22,753 nucleotides of DNA, from the NCBI GenBank assembly GCA_019419645.1, contig DXZN01000030.1, positions 1 to 22,753 of the forward strand. Direction: 5' to 3'. The position numbers and the translations under genes are program-made. This document shows positions 1 to 7,245 of the stretch, piece by piece (position 1 is the first letter of the stretch; each line of letters begins with the position of its first letter). The stretch is from Collinsella sp. GTDB lineage: Bacteria > Actinomycetota > Coriobacteriia > Coriobacteriales > Coriobacteriaceae. The notes beneath the pieces are model-generated. The model searched no databases, was not told where the DNA came from, and was given only the letters and a program-made list of their open reading frames with translations.

Positions 1-1
1 G

Positions 2-187
2 ATCGATGTTGATGTTGACCAGCTGCGCGAGGGTTTGCTCGACCGTGCGGGGAGTGCAGCCGGCGTGGGCTTTCCGGCCGCCATGCTCGACGTAGTGGAT
101 ATCGAGGACGAGCCGCCCCAAGAGCTCCTAGCCCGAGCCGAACGCGAAGGCCTCGACCTCCGCGAATTTGCCGTCGACGATGACTAA
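2..187 (+). CDS. C-terminal end of an unrecognised protein (partial)
   Basis: An open frame enters from the left edge and stops at TAA 185-187, giving the last 61 residues of a protein that starts outside the window. The tail is acidic (many Asp and Glu, ending in DDD), has no membrane segment, and is not a family I recognise. Codon use is GC-rich like the other genes here, so it is probably a real gene end. No clear terminator hairpin follows it. Function unknown. Confidence 0.55.
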   Translation: MDVDVDQLREGLLDRAGSAAGVGFPAAMLDVVDIEDEPPQELLARAEREGLDLREFAVDDD

Positions 188-205
188 GGGGCGGGGGTGG
201 CTAAT

Positions 206-316
206 ATGGGACGGCGCGTCTGTATCCGCGACTGCGCGAAAATGCGCGATAAGCCGTCGCAATGGAGTCTAACGACCTCGCGATTGCTCTATTTTGACTG
301 CCCGCAGACTAAGTGA
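206..316 (+). CDS. Possible 36-residue small ORF running into the inverted-repeat element
   Basis: ATG at 206 opens a 36-codon frame ending at TGA 314-316. A G-rich stretch (GGGGGTGG) lies just upstream as a poor ribosome-binding site. The peptide has three Cys residues and its last codons lie inside the left arm of the inverted repeat at 304-326, so the stop codon is supplied by that element. It may be chance, or the remnant of a longer gene cut by the element. No family recognised. Confidence 0.2.
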   Translation: MGRRVCIRDCAKMRDKPSQWSLTTSRLLYFDCPQTK

Positions 317-437
317 GTAGGCTTTTTTGGAAATCCTGAGCACCTGACTAATTTGCTTCAACAAACCCGCAGGTCACAGACTTGTGCTTTGGTGACGTGG
401 TCGGCGATTCGACAAAAGTCTACTCACTTAGTTTTGC
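304..437. repeat. MITE-like element with 13-bp perfect (about 23-bp imperfect) terminal inverted repeats
   Basis: ACTAAGTGAGTAG at 308-320 is exactly reverse-complemented at 420-432. The similarity extends outward and inward to 304-326 against 414-437, with one single-base indel and a few substitutions. The interior of about 87 bp has no ORF. The rest of the 188-521 gap holds only a short GGGAC/GTCCC hairpin at 502-515, just past the stop of the reverse-strand antiporter, with no T-tract. No target-site duplication is evident. Confidence 0.5.
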
Positions 438-521
438 CAGACACTAACTGTCCTCAACGAGACCCCTGTCGGGGCGATTGATGCTCAAATGTAGCCAATT
501 CGGGACGGCTGTCCCTGCCCG

Positions 522-2123
522 CTACGACGCCAGCGTGGCGATGACGGCTTCGTCGCCGGCGTATATTAGGGTGTTGCCATCGGGAATGATCGTTTGGCCG
601 TCGCGCTTGAGCATCACTACAATAAACGGATGCTTGCCTTGCGGCACATCGCGCAGGCGCTGACCGGCCAGGCGACCGTGGGGAGTCACGGTGACCTCGC
701 GCAGCGTAACCTCGGCACGCTCTTCGAACGTTGGGGCGGCCATCACCAGCAGATCGCCTTCCTGGATCACGGTGTCGCCATTGGGCAGTACCGGATGCGC
801 CCCGTCGCGCAGCACCAGGACCACGAGCATGTCCGTCGCGCTGCCAATGTCCGCGAGCGGGCGTCCGGCAAACGGATGGCCAGCGCCCACCTTGAGCTTT
901 ACAAACGACATGCCGTCCTCGTCGCGGTAGTCGTTAAAGGTGCGGCGCACGTCGCCGGTCGCATCGATCATATCGAGTTTCTTCGCCACCGCCGGCAGCA
1001 GCGAGCCCTGCACCACGATGCTCGACGCGGCAATCACAAACACCAGGTCAAATAGGTCGTGTCCGCCGGGAACGCCGGCCACCACGGCAAAGAGACTAAA
1101 GACGACCGAAGCTGCTCCGCGCAGGCCCGCCCAGCTTACGAGCGCGACCTGGCTGGGATTCGTCTTAAAGGGCGCTAGGATCACGCCGACGGCGATGGGG
1201 CGGCTCACGAAGAGCATGAACGCCATGAGCGCCAGGCCCGGCAGCAGCATCTGCGGCAGGCGTGCGGGCGTTACGAGCAGGCCGAGCAAGAAGAAGATGG
1301 TCATCTCTGCCATCTCGGTGAGGGTGTCGAAGAAGTGCGCCATCTCGACCTTACCGGTGATGTCGCTTGCGCCCAGCACAATGCCTGCAAGGTATACGGC
1401 CAAAAAGCCGTTGCCGCCCAGGTAGCTCGGCAGCGCGTAGGCGACGATGGCCACGGCGAACAAGAAGATGGTCTGCGCGCCTTCGGCCGTTGCGTGTGCG
1501 CGCTCAATCAGACGGCTGGATGTCCAGCCGATGGCAAGGCCCAACCCCACGCCCAGGATGATCTGCTTGGTCAGCAGCACGGGAATGTCGATATTGCCGC
1601 CCGCCGCGAGTGTGGCGAGCACGGCGGTGAGCATGTAAGCGACGGGGTCGTTGGAGCCCGATTCGACCTCGAGCAGCGAGTCGGTGCCGCCCCTCAGCGA
1701 CAGGCTGTGCTCGCGCAGCACGCTAAAGACGCTGGCCGCGTCGGTGGATGCCACGACCGATCCCAACAGCAGGCCACCAATCCAGTCAAAACCCAGCACG
1801 AAGTGCGCAAACGCACCCGTAATGCCGGCAGTGATGACGACGCCGAGCGTGCTCAGCAGTACCGCGGGCACGGCAACGGGTTTGGCACGGTCGATATTGG
1901 TGTTAAAGCCGCCGTAGAACATGATGAACAGCAGCGCCGTGCTGCAGACGGTTTCGGTGAGCGCATAGTCGCTAAAGTCGATGTGCGCCGGACCGTTGAC
2001 GCCCAGCAGCATGCCGAGTGCGATAAAGATGAGCAGGGTGGGGAAGGGGAGCTTTTTGCCGACGGGTTTGATGGTCAGACACAGAATAATGACGAGGCCG
2101 ATAAAGAGAAGGATCTGGTTCAT
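522..2123 (-). CDS. CPA1-family K+/H+ (or Na+/H+) antiporter with C-terminal RCK_C domains, NhaP2/CvrA-like
   Basis: 533 residues. An integral inner-membrane antiporter that should exchange K+ or Na+ for protons. The first roughly 390 residues are a run of hydrophobic helices carrying CPA1 signatures: STDAASVFSVL (126-136) and ESGSNDP (154-160), which contains the ion-binding Asp. Residues of about 410-475 read as an RCK_C (TrkA_C) domain and about 480-533 as a second RCK_C-like repeat, as in NhaP2-type proteins where this region gates transport in response to a ligand. ATG 2123-2121 is preceded by AGGAGC (reverse complement of 2135-2140), supporting the start. It is divergent from the phosphatase gene and appears monocistronic. 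Family placement is firm; the transported cation cannot be read from sequence alone. Confidence 0.88.
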   Translation of the reverse strand: MNQILLFIGLVIILCLTIKPVGKKLPFPTLLIFIALGMLLGVNGPAHIDFSDYALTETVCSTALLFIMFYGGFNTNIDRAKPVAVPAVLLSTLGVVITAGITGAFAHFVLGFDWIGGLLLGSVVASTDAASVFSVLREHSLSLRGGTDSLLEVESGSNDPVAYMLTAVLATLAAGGNIDIPVLLTKQIILGVGLGLAIGWTSSRLIERAHATAEGAQTIFLFAVAIVAYALPSYLGGNGFLAVYLAGIVLGASDITGKVEMAHFFDTLTEMAEMTIFFLLGLLVTPARLPQMLLPGLALMAFMLFVSRPIAVGVILAPFKTNPSQVALVSWAGLRGAASVVFSLFAVVAGVPGGHDLFDLVFVIAASSIVVQGSLLPAVAKKLDMIDATGDVRRTFNDYRDEDGMSFVKLKVGAGHPFAGRPLADIGSATDMLVVLVLRDGAHPVLPNGDTVIQEGDLLVMAAPTFEERAEVTLREVTVTPHGRLAGQRLRDVPQGKHPFIVVMLKRDGQTIIPDGNTLIYAGDEAVIATLAS

Positions 2124-2237
2124 GGATGGTGTCCGCTCCTGGGTGGTTGGCGTGGCACGGTCAGTTGCCTGCGGTTATTTGTACCCAAAGATGGTGGGTT
2201 TATGGGGTTAGATTGCGGGCGTGCGCGATATCGTCAT

Positions 2238-2252
2238 AGACGGCTGCCGTCT
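2238..2252. other. Short perfect hairpin AGACGG-CTG-CCGTCT in the divergent intergenic region
   Basis: A 6-bp perfect stem with a 3-nt loop, followed on the + strand by TTTGCC. It lies between two divergent genes, so it is not at a gene end. It could be an operator or a weak terminator of a leader RNA. Significance unclear. Confidence 0.25.
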
Positions 2253-2272
2253 TTGCCTCTGCTCGGAAACCC

Positions 2273-2301
2273 TTTCCAGCTTTATTGCAACGGAGTACAA
2301 T
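2273..2301 (+). promoter_or_regulatory. Putative sigma-70-type promoter for the metallophosphatase
   Basis: TTTCCA (2273-2278), a 17-bp spacer and TACAAT (2296-2301). The -10 matches the consensus at 5 of 6 positions and the -35 at 4 of 6. Transcription would start near 2308, giving a leader of about 70 nt before ATG 2377. Confidence 0.45.
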
Positions 2302-2310
2302 GGGTAACGT

Positions 2311-2333
2311 TTAAGTTCAACTTGAAGTTTTAG
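2311..2333. promoter_or_regulatory. Palindrome TTCAA-C-TTGAA just after the predicted promoter
   Basis: A perfect 11-bp palindrome with partly matching A/T-rich flanks lies just downstream of the predicted transcription start of the phosphatase gene. That is where a repressor dimer would block initiation or elongation. No cognate regulator is adjacent; the MarR-type regulator at 8139 is the only small HTH protein in the window and there is no evidence linking it. Confidence 0.25.
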
Positions 2334-2376
2334 TTGCGGTTCCGGGCTTCGGTCGCAAGGTAGGGAAAGGCGTTCC

Positions 2377-3216
2377 ATGGCGATCTATGTGACATCTGAT
2401 GCTCACGGACACGTGCATGCGCTTGACGAGGCCCTGTCTAAGATCTCGTTGACGTCCGACGACACGCTGTACGTGCTGGGCGACATGATCGATCGCGGGC
2501 CCGATCCGGTCGGCGTTATTAAGCTCGTGCGCTCGCTGCCTAACGCCCGCGTTCTCAAGGGCAATCACGAGCAGATCATGCTCGATGCCATCATTGGCCA
2601 GGATCCGCTCGATGCCGAGACCTGGGATATCAACGGTGGCTGGACGACGCGCGAGCAGCTCAACGACATGGAATTTGAGGCATACGAGGAGCTCGTGCGA
2701 TGGATGGCCGCGCTGCCGCTCTACGCGGTGGCCGAGACCGAGGAGCGCCCGTATCTGCTGGTACATGCTGGAATCGAGATGAAGGCGGCGCGCGCGTTTT
2801 TACTTGAGCATGGCGTCGATTGTGCCGATGGCGTCGGAGCGGTGGGTGCCGATCGCGAGCTGCTGCAGCAGATGCTCGCGGTGCAGTCGTCCGATGACCT
2901 GCTGTGGATTCGTCACGGCTATTGGGATGCGCCGACCGGGCTGCTTTCTGCCGAGGGCAAGGGTCCGGTCGTGGTGAGCGGTCACACGCCAACGGTGTCG
3001 CTCGGGCGTTATTGCGAGGTCGGTGGTCTTGCGGGGCTCGATGAGGAGTCGGGCCGCGGGCAGATCGTGCGCCTGGGCGGCGAGGATGCCGCCGGTGTGC
3101 CCGATCGCATCGACATCGACTGCGCTGCCGCCACCGGCTCCGAGTTCGGTCGCGTCGGTATCCTGCGTCTGGACGACGGGGCGGAGTTCTATGCGAACAT
3201 CAACCCTGGAGAATAA
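2377..3216 (+). CDS. PPP-family metallophosphatase (serine/threonine phosphatase or diadenosine-tetraphosphatase-like)
   Basis: 279 residues, cytosolic, no signal peptide. All PPP-fold metal-binding motifs are present in order: SDAHGH (7-12; Asp8, His10), GDMIDRG (35-41), GNHE (62-65), His130 in LVHAG, and SGHTPT (201-206; His203). These ligate a dinuclear metal centre that hydrolyses phosphomonoesters or Ap4A-type pyrophosphates. Length matches PrpA/PrpE/ApaH-like bacterial enzymes. The sequence does not decide between protein phosphatase and Ap4A hydrolase. ATG 2377 has only a weak purine-rich site (GGGAAAGG, 2362-2369). A perfect 9-bp hairpin follows the stop. No operon partner; both neighbours are on the other strand. 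Confidence 0.85.
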   Translation: MAIYVTSDAHGHVHALDEALSKISLTSDDTLYVLGDMIDRGPDPVGVIKLVRSLPNARVLKGNHEQIMLDAIIGQDPLDAETWDINGGWTTREQLNDMEFEAYEELVRWMAALPLYAVAETEERPYLLVHAGIEMKAARAFLLEHGVDCADGVGAVGADRELLQQMLAVQSSDDLLWIRHGYWDAPTGLLSAEGKGPVVVSGHTPTVSLGRYCEVGGLAGLDEESGRGQIVRLGGEDAAGVPDRIDIDCAAATGSEFGRVGILRLDDGAEFYANINPGE

Positions 3217-3223
3217 CCTTGTT

Positions 3224-3245
3224 CCGCCGTTCTACCGAACGGCGG
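3224..3245 (+). terminator. Perfect 9-bp hairpin after the phosphatase gene
   Basis: CCGCCGTTC, loop TACC, GAACGGCGG, beginning 8 nt after the TAA stop. There is no T-tract, so it may be an inefficient terminator or a 3'-end stabilising hairpin. Confidence 0.45.
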
Positions 3246-3267
3246 TCACGTTGACGCTGCGCAGCCC

Positions 3268-3353
3268 CGAAGCACCCCACCTTGTCGCTCAAACCGTCGC
3301 TCGCGTACAGAAGTACGCGTCGCTCCTCCTTCGCGCCAACCTGGGGCACTTCG
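3268..3353. repeat. Imperfect palindromic intergenic element with a CGCGTAC-AGAA-GTACGCG core
   Basis: The outer arms CGAAGCACCCCAC (3268-3280) and CTGGGGCACTTCG (3341-3353) are imperfectly complementary. At the centre is a perfect 7-bp stem with loop AGAA (3302-3319). GTCGCTC occurs three times (3284, 3296, 3319). No ORF. It fills the 195-bp gap between two convergent genes, which otherwise shows nothing recognisable. Confidence 0.4.
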
Positions 3354-3411
3354 AGACTGCTCGCTGTCGGTGCCAAAACATCGACGTTTCTTTTCTTCAA
3401 ATTGATTCGAA

Positions 3412-4995
3412 TTAGGCGCCGTAGGGGTTGCGGTCGCGCTCGATGCGTTGGCGGATGTGGGCGTATTCGATAATCAGCAGCACCAGGAGTAGGGCCATGA
3501 TGGCTAGGTAGCTCACCACAGCGCCCATCAGACCCAGTAGCTTAATCAGGATCACCGGCAGCACCACGCTTACGGCGAAGCAGATCAGGTAGATCTTGGT
3601 GACGTCTCCAGCGTGGCGCAGCACCGTGATGATGGCGTAGATAAAGTCGATGGCCGCGGTGACGCCGCCGGCGACGACCATCAGCAGCGCCAGCGTACGG
3701 TAGCGTTCAAAGCTGAGGCCGTACATAAAGCTCATGAGGGGAATACCGGGACCTGCCATAAATGCGGCGCACACGCCGGTGATGACCACGATCAGCGCCA
3801 TAACGGCAACAATAATCAGGTCAAAGCGACGACGCTTGCGAGGATTAGCCCAAATGCTCGACAAGCGCAGGAGCTGCGGTTTATAGATAAATCCAATGCT
3901 CAGCAAAATGGCCTGCGCTGGAAAGAACAGGGCATTAAAGTACAGCTGATACTTGTAGGCCAGCGTGCCTTCCATCACGAACTTGGGCATGCTCTCGATA
4001 AGGTTGAACAGGAACAGCGCGCCAAAAAGCGGGGCGCACTGGATAAACAGGTGACCGACCTCGCGCAGGCTCACGCGGCGCGATTTTTCGGTTTCGAGCA
4101 GGGCGAGCGGCGCGGTGACCAGCACGAGCGAGGCGATGGCGGTGACACCCATGGCCATGGCGGCGATGGGCATGCTGCGCGTGAGGAACAGTGCCACGCT
4201 AAAGACCGCGATGACGCCGACGGATCGTAGCGTTTGGCTCATGCCGGCCAGGTAGAGTTTGTCGGCCTGCTGCAGGCGGCCCTCGTACACGTCGGCAATG
4301 CCGTCGATCGCCTTATACAGGTAGACGCCCAGGCCGATTGTGGCCATCTGCGCATCGTAGCCGCGGGCGCTGCTGTATACCAGGCCGCATGCCAGCGCGA
4401 GCGCTCCGCAGATCCAGCGGTTGAGCTGGTAAGAGGCAAAGGACGTCTTTTCGTCGATGTCCGAGACCTGGAAATTGCGCACGCCGTAGTTGCACGCGAT
4501 CATTATGAGCGTGCCGGTGACAAAGGCGATGGAGAATTTGCCAGCCTCTTCGGCGCCCACGAGCTGCGTAGACACGATGGTGAGCAACGGAAACACCATG
4601 CCCCACACGGCGGTGCCCAGGGTATTCCAAAGGTAGTCGCGACGGGTGGCGTGATCTTCGTACTCGGCTTCTTGTGTGGAGAAGCCGCCGCCGTAGACGG
4701 CTCCGAGCAGGCGGTTCCACCAAGCGTTGACCATGCGGCGGACGGGGCCGGGCTCCCGATCGCGTTCGCGCCGGCGACGGCGTGTGGCCTGGCTGCTGTC
4801 GGGGCCGCCGGCGTTGCGCTGGCTCAGCTCCTGGATGCGCGCGAGCTCTTCGGCCGTGTGGGAGGCGGGGAACAGGCCGTTCTCGATGCGTCCGCCCTGG
4901 GCCCTTGCGGTGCCGCTGCCCGATACGGTGGGGTCGGTGACGCCATTGCGGCGGGCGATGGCGCGGCGAATGCTATCGATGGGCGTGATGCTCAA
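3412..4995 (-). CDS. Polysaccharide flippase-like (MOP/Wzx superfamily) membrane protein, TTG start
   Basis: 527 residues from the TTG at 4995-4993. The frame stays open upstream to 5286, but an excellent AGAAAGGA ribosome-binding site (reverse complement of 5003-5010, 7 nt spacing) decides for the TTG. The first ~120 residues are hydrophilic and unusual, with an Arg cluster RRRRRERDRE (72-81). A run of hydrophobic segments then begins at about 124 (NTLGTAVWGMVFPLLTIVST). Overall topology and the pattern near GKFSIAF resemble Wzx-like lipopolysaccharide or polysaccharide flippases that move undecaprenyl-linked glycans across the membrane. No polysaccharide gene cluster surrounds it; the WecA-like gene is 7 kb away. 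Family confidence is good, substrate unknown. Confidence 0.75.
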   Translation of the reverse strand: MSITPIDSIRRAIARRNGVTDPTVSGSGTARAQGGRIENGLFPASHTAEELARIQELSQRNAGGPDSSQATRRRRRERDREPGPVRRMVNAWWNRLLGAVYGGGFSTQEAEYEDHATRRDYLWNTLGTAVWGMVFPLLTIVSTQLVGAEEAGKFSIAFVTGTLIMIACNYGVRNFQVSDIDEKTSFASYQLNRWICGALALACGLVYSSARGYDAQMATIGLGVYLYKAIDGIADVYEGRLQQADKLYLAGMSQTLRSVGVIAVFSVALFLTRSMPIAAMAMGVTAIASLVLVTAPLALLETEKSRRVSLREVGHLFIQCAPLFGALFLFNLIESMPKFVMEGTLAYKYQLYFNALFFPAQAILLSIGFIYKPQLLRLSSIWANPRKRRRFDLIIVAVMALIVVITGVCAAFMAGPGIPLMSFMYGLSFERYRTLALLMVVAGGVTAAIDFIYAIITVLRHAGDVTKIYLICFAVSVVLPVILIKLLGLMGAVVSYLAIMALLLVLLIIEYAHIRQRIERDRNPYGA

Positions 4996-5023
4996 AGCGG
5001 AGTCCTTTCTATTGCTGCGCTCT

Positions 5024-5029
5024 AGTATA
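5024..5029 (-). promoter_or_regulatory. Putative -10 element (TATACT) for the flippase gene
   Basis: Reading the minus strand, TATACT lies about 28 nt upstream of the TTG start and its ribosome-binding site. No good -35 is seen at 16-18 bp, so the call rests on the -10 alone. Confidence 0.3.
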
Positions 5030-5100
5030 GACGCGACGGTGTTCGTTCGTGTTTTTGAACAGGTTGTTCGATAATTTCGGCGGCGCCATTCAGTAGACGG

Positions 5101-5156
5101 CATTTGGGGACGTTCCTTATGTGCCGGCACTTTGGGAACGTCCCTAAGTGCCGGCA
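5101..5156. repeat. Palindromic repeat with GTGCCGGCAC core, copy 1
   Basis: GGGACGTTCC (5107-5116) and GGAACGTCCC (5135-5144) are exact reverse complements flanking the palindrome GTGCCGGCAC (5121-5130); a second AGTGCCGGCA follows at 5148-5156. A related stretch recurs at 17896-17930, sharing the GGGGACGTTCC and TGTGCCGGCA blocks in the same order. It lies between divergent genes. Confidence 0.55.
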
Positions 5157-5257
5157 TCCGGGGTCGCTCCTTGGTTGTTGCCTGTTCAAGAGTGTCCCTA
5201 ACGACTAGGCCGCTTGCGTGCGATTTTTGACCGTTGGGCGGGCGCTTCGCCGTTGCC

Positions 5258-5273
5258 GCAAAAACGTTTTTGC
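5258..5273. promoter_or_regulatory. Perfect 16-bp palindrome upstream of pckA (candidate operator)
   Basis: GCAAAAACGTTTTTGC is fully self-complementary with a central CG, the layout typical of LacI/CcpA-family operators. It sits 75-90 bp upstream of the pckA ATG. A weak -10-like TACAAC follows at 5282-5287, so the palindrome would cover the -35 region. The cognate regulator is not in the window. Confidence 0.45.
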
Positions 5274-5347
5274 ATATCGGGTACAACGGGCTTTACGTGA
5301 GTAAAGTGCGCGCCTCGTCCACGTGTCGCGCTTTTAAAGGAGGCCCC

Positions 5348-7018
5348 ATGCCAGGTGTTACCCCTGCAGAAGTTCTGTCCAACTTTGGCATTACGCTGGT
5401 CGAAGATCCTGCCGAGAACCAGCCCCGCCTGCTGGTCGACCTGCCGGCAGCCGAGCTCGTCGAGCACGCCATCCGTCGCAACGAAGGTCGTATGGCCTCC
5501 AACGGCGCGCTGGTGATCGAGACGGGGGAGCGCACTGGCCGCTCGCCTAATGACCGCTTTATCGTTGACACCCCCGATGTTCACGACAAGATTGCCTGGG
5601 GTGCCGTCAACCGCCCGCTGTCTGTCGAGAGTTACGAGGCCATCAAGGCCGGCATCGTCGACTATCTCAACGAGCGCGACGTGTTCGTCACTCGCGGTAT
5701 GGCCGGTGCCGACCGCAACCATACGCGTCGTCTGCTTGTCGCCTGCGAGCGTGCCAGCCAGGCGCTCTTTATTAAGCAGATGCTCGCCCGCCCGCTTGCC
5801 CGTGAAATCGCACGCACCGGCGAGCCGGACTTCTGCGTGCTCGCCGCGCCGGGCTACCAGTGCGATCCCGCCATCAAGGGCCTCAACTCCAGCGCCGCCG
5901 TGGTCATTAACTTCCAGGAGCGCGTGATTCTGGTCGCCGGCACCGGCTACTCCGGCGAGATCAAAAAGTCCATTTTCAGCGTCATGAATTACCTGCTGCC
6001 CGTCGAGGACGACGTGCTGCCCATGCATTGCTCGGCCAGTATGGACCCCGTCACGCATGAGACCGCCGTGTTCTTTGGCCTCTCCGGCACCGGCAAGACC
6101 ACGCTTTCGGCCAACCCCACGCGCCTGCTGATCGGCGACGACGAGCACGGTTGGTCCGACATGGGCATCTTCAACATCGAGGGTGGCTGCTACGCCAAAT
6201 GCGAGGGCCTGGACGCGTTCCACGAGCCCGAAATCTTCAACGCTGTCCGCTTTGGCGCGATCTGCGAAAACGTGGTGCTCGACGAGAACCGCAAGCCCAG
6301 CTACGACGACATCTCGATCACGCACAACACACGCGTGGCATACCCTGTGGAACACATTCCCAACGCGTGGACCAAGGGCATGGGCACCACTCCAAGCGTC
6401 GTGCTGTTCCTGACCTGCGACGCCTTTGGCGTGTTGCCGCCCATCTCACGCCTGACGGCCGATGCCGCCATGTACCACTTCGTGACGGGCTTTACGGCCA
6501 AGATCCCCGGCACCGAGGTCGGCGTCACCGAGCCCACGCCCACGTTCTCTTCGCTGTTTGGCGAGCCGTTTATGCCGCTCGACCCCATGGTCTATGCCAA
6601 GATGCTCGGTGAGCGCATCGCCGACGGCCGCACCCGCGTCTATCTGGTCAACACCGGCTGGATCGGCGGCGGCTACGGCGTTGGCCATCGCATTGAGCTG
6701 GCCTACACGCGCGCCCTGGTCGCGCGCGCCCTCGACGGCACCATCGAGGACAGCGAGTTCGTCCACGACGATATCTTTAACGTCGACATTCCCACCACGT
6801 GCCACGGCGTGCCCGACGGCATCCTGGTGCCGCGCCAGTACTGGCAGAGCACCGCGCGCTACGACGAGGCGGCGCACAACTTGGCCGTGATGTTCGAGGA
6901 GAACTTCGAGAAGAAGTACTCGCACCTGCCCGAGTCCGTGAAGGCCGCCGGTCCGCATGCTCAGGTGCACGCCGACGCCCGTCATCGCGGCCACGGCCTG
7001 CTGGGACTTCGCCACTAG
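5348..7018 (+). CDS. pckA: Phosphoenolpyruvate carboxykinase (ATP)
   Basis: 556 residues. Catalyses oxaloacetate + ATP = phosphoenolpyruvate + ADP + CO2, for gluconeogenesis or, in fermenters, CO2 fixation from PEP towards succinate; cytosolic. Seen: RTGRSPNDRF (62-71, PEP/oxaloacetate site), P-loop GLSGTGKTTLSA (244-255), metal-binding GDDEHGW (263-269) and FNIEGGCYAK (275-284), all typical of the ATP-dependent rather than GTP-dependent family; length is close to the family norm. The frame is open from 5234, but ATG 5348 has a strong AAAGGAGG site 5 nt upstream and begins where family members begin. Monocistronic, with a palindromic candidate operator upstream and a hairpin repeat 15 bp after the stop. 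Confidence 0.96.
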   Translation: MPGVTPAEVLSNFGITLVEDPAENQPRLLVDLPAAELVEHAIRRNEGRMASNGALVIETGERTGRSPNDRFIVDTPDVHDKIAWGAVNRPLSVESYEAIKAGIVDYLNERDVFVTRGMAGADRNHTRRLLVACERASQALFIKQMLARPLAREIARTGEPDFCVLAAPGYQCDPAIKGLNSSAAVVINFQERVILVAGTGYSGEIKKSIFSVMNYLLPVEDDVLPMHCSASMDPVTHETAVFFGLSGTGKTTLSANPTRLLIGDDEHGWSDMGIFNIEGGCYAKCEGLDAFHEPEIFNAVRFGAICENVVLDENRKPSYDDISITHNTRVAYPVEHIPNAWTKGMGTTPSVVLFLTCDAFGVLPPISRLTADAAMYHFVTGFTAKIPGTEVGVTEPTPTFSSLFGEPFMPLDPMVYAKMLGERIADGRTRVYLVNTGWIGGGYGVGHRIELAYTRALVARALDGTIEDSEFVHDDIFNVDIPTTCHGVPDGILVPRQYWQSTARYDEAAHNLAVMFEENFEKKYSHLPESVKAAGPHAQVHADARHRGHGLLGLRH

Positions 7019-7033
7019 CGTCGCCTCAGACCC

Positions 7034-7074
7034 AAAACCACCATAAAGGGGACAGGCACCTTTGTGGTGGTTTT
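7034..7074. terminator. Hairpin repeat family A, copy 1 (after pckA)
   Basis: Arms AAAACCACCATAAAGG and CCTTTGTGGTGGTTTT around the loop core GGACAGGCA. The C-to-T change in the left arm still pairs as U-G in the + transcript. A-tract before and T-tract after make it a bidirectional intrinsic terminator. This copy has the same loop orientation as the one at 9573. Confidence 0.8.
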
Positions 7075-7101
7075 ACTCGCGCGGATGACTCGGGTTACAA
7101 T
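7072..7101 (+). promoter_or_regulatory. Putative promoter for the B3/B4-domain gene and its leader
   Basis: TTTACT (7072-7077), 18-bp spacer, TACAAT (7096-7101). The -35 begins in the T-tract of the preceding hairpin repeat. The start would be near 7108, giving a leader of about 140 nt. Confidence 0.4.
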
Positions 7102-7115
7102 ACGCCTGACATATT

Positions 7116-7205
7116 GCCCCCTTCTCCGGATGGGGGCAGCGTAAGCGCTCTTGTGGCGGCACCGTAGGACTTTGAAGGTGGCCGTCGTAAGGGCGCTTTT
7201 TGTTT
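7116..7205 (+). promoter_or_regulatory. Structured leader with intrinsic terminator (candidate attenuator) before the B3/B4-domain gene
   Basis: Two hairpins lie between the putative promoter and the gene. The first is GCCCCC (7116-7121) with GGGGGC (7132-7137). The second is long and imperfect, from AGCGC at 7144 to GCGCT at 7197, with inner GGCGGCACC against GGTGGCCGTC pairing, and ends in TTTTTGTTT. A terminator inside a leader suggests transcription attenuation or a short sRNA. No known riboswitch consensus was recognised; there is too little room for a T-box specifier stem. A 4-codon ORF (ATG GGG GCA GCG TAA) lies at 7130-7144. Confidence 0.5.
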
Positions 7206-7245
7206 AGGCACCCGGGCTCGGGCGCATGCTATGAAGGGAGAGCGC

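Noticed and set aside
5198..6355. 385-residue reverse-strand open frame over pckA
   Set aside because: Antisense shadow of a clearly identified pckA; no start signal and no recognisable domain.
7130..7200. T-box-like GGCGGCACCG word in the leader before the B3/B4 gene
   Set aside because: The conserved antiterminator sequence is only partly matched, and fewer than 100 nt are available, leaving no room for the specifier stem.
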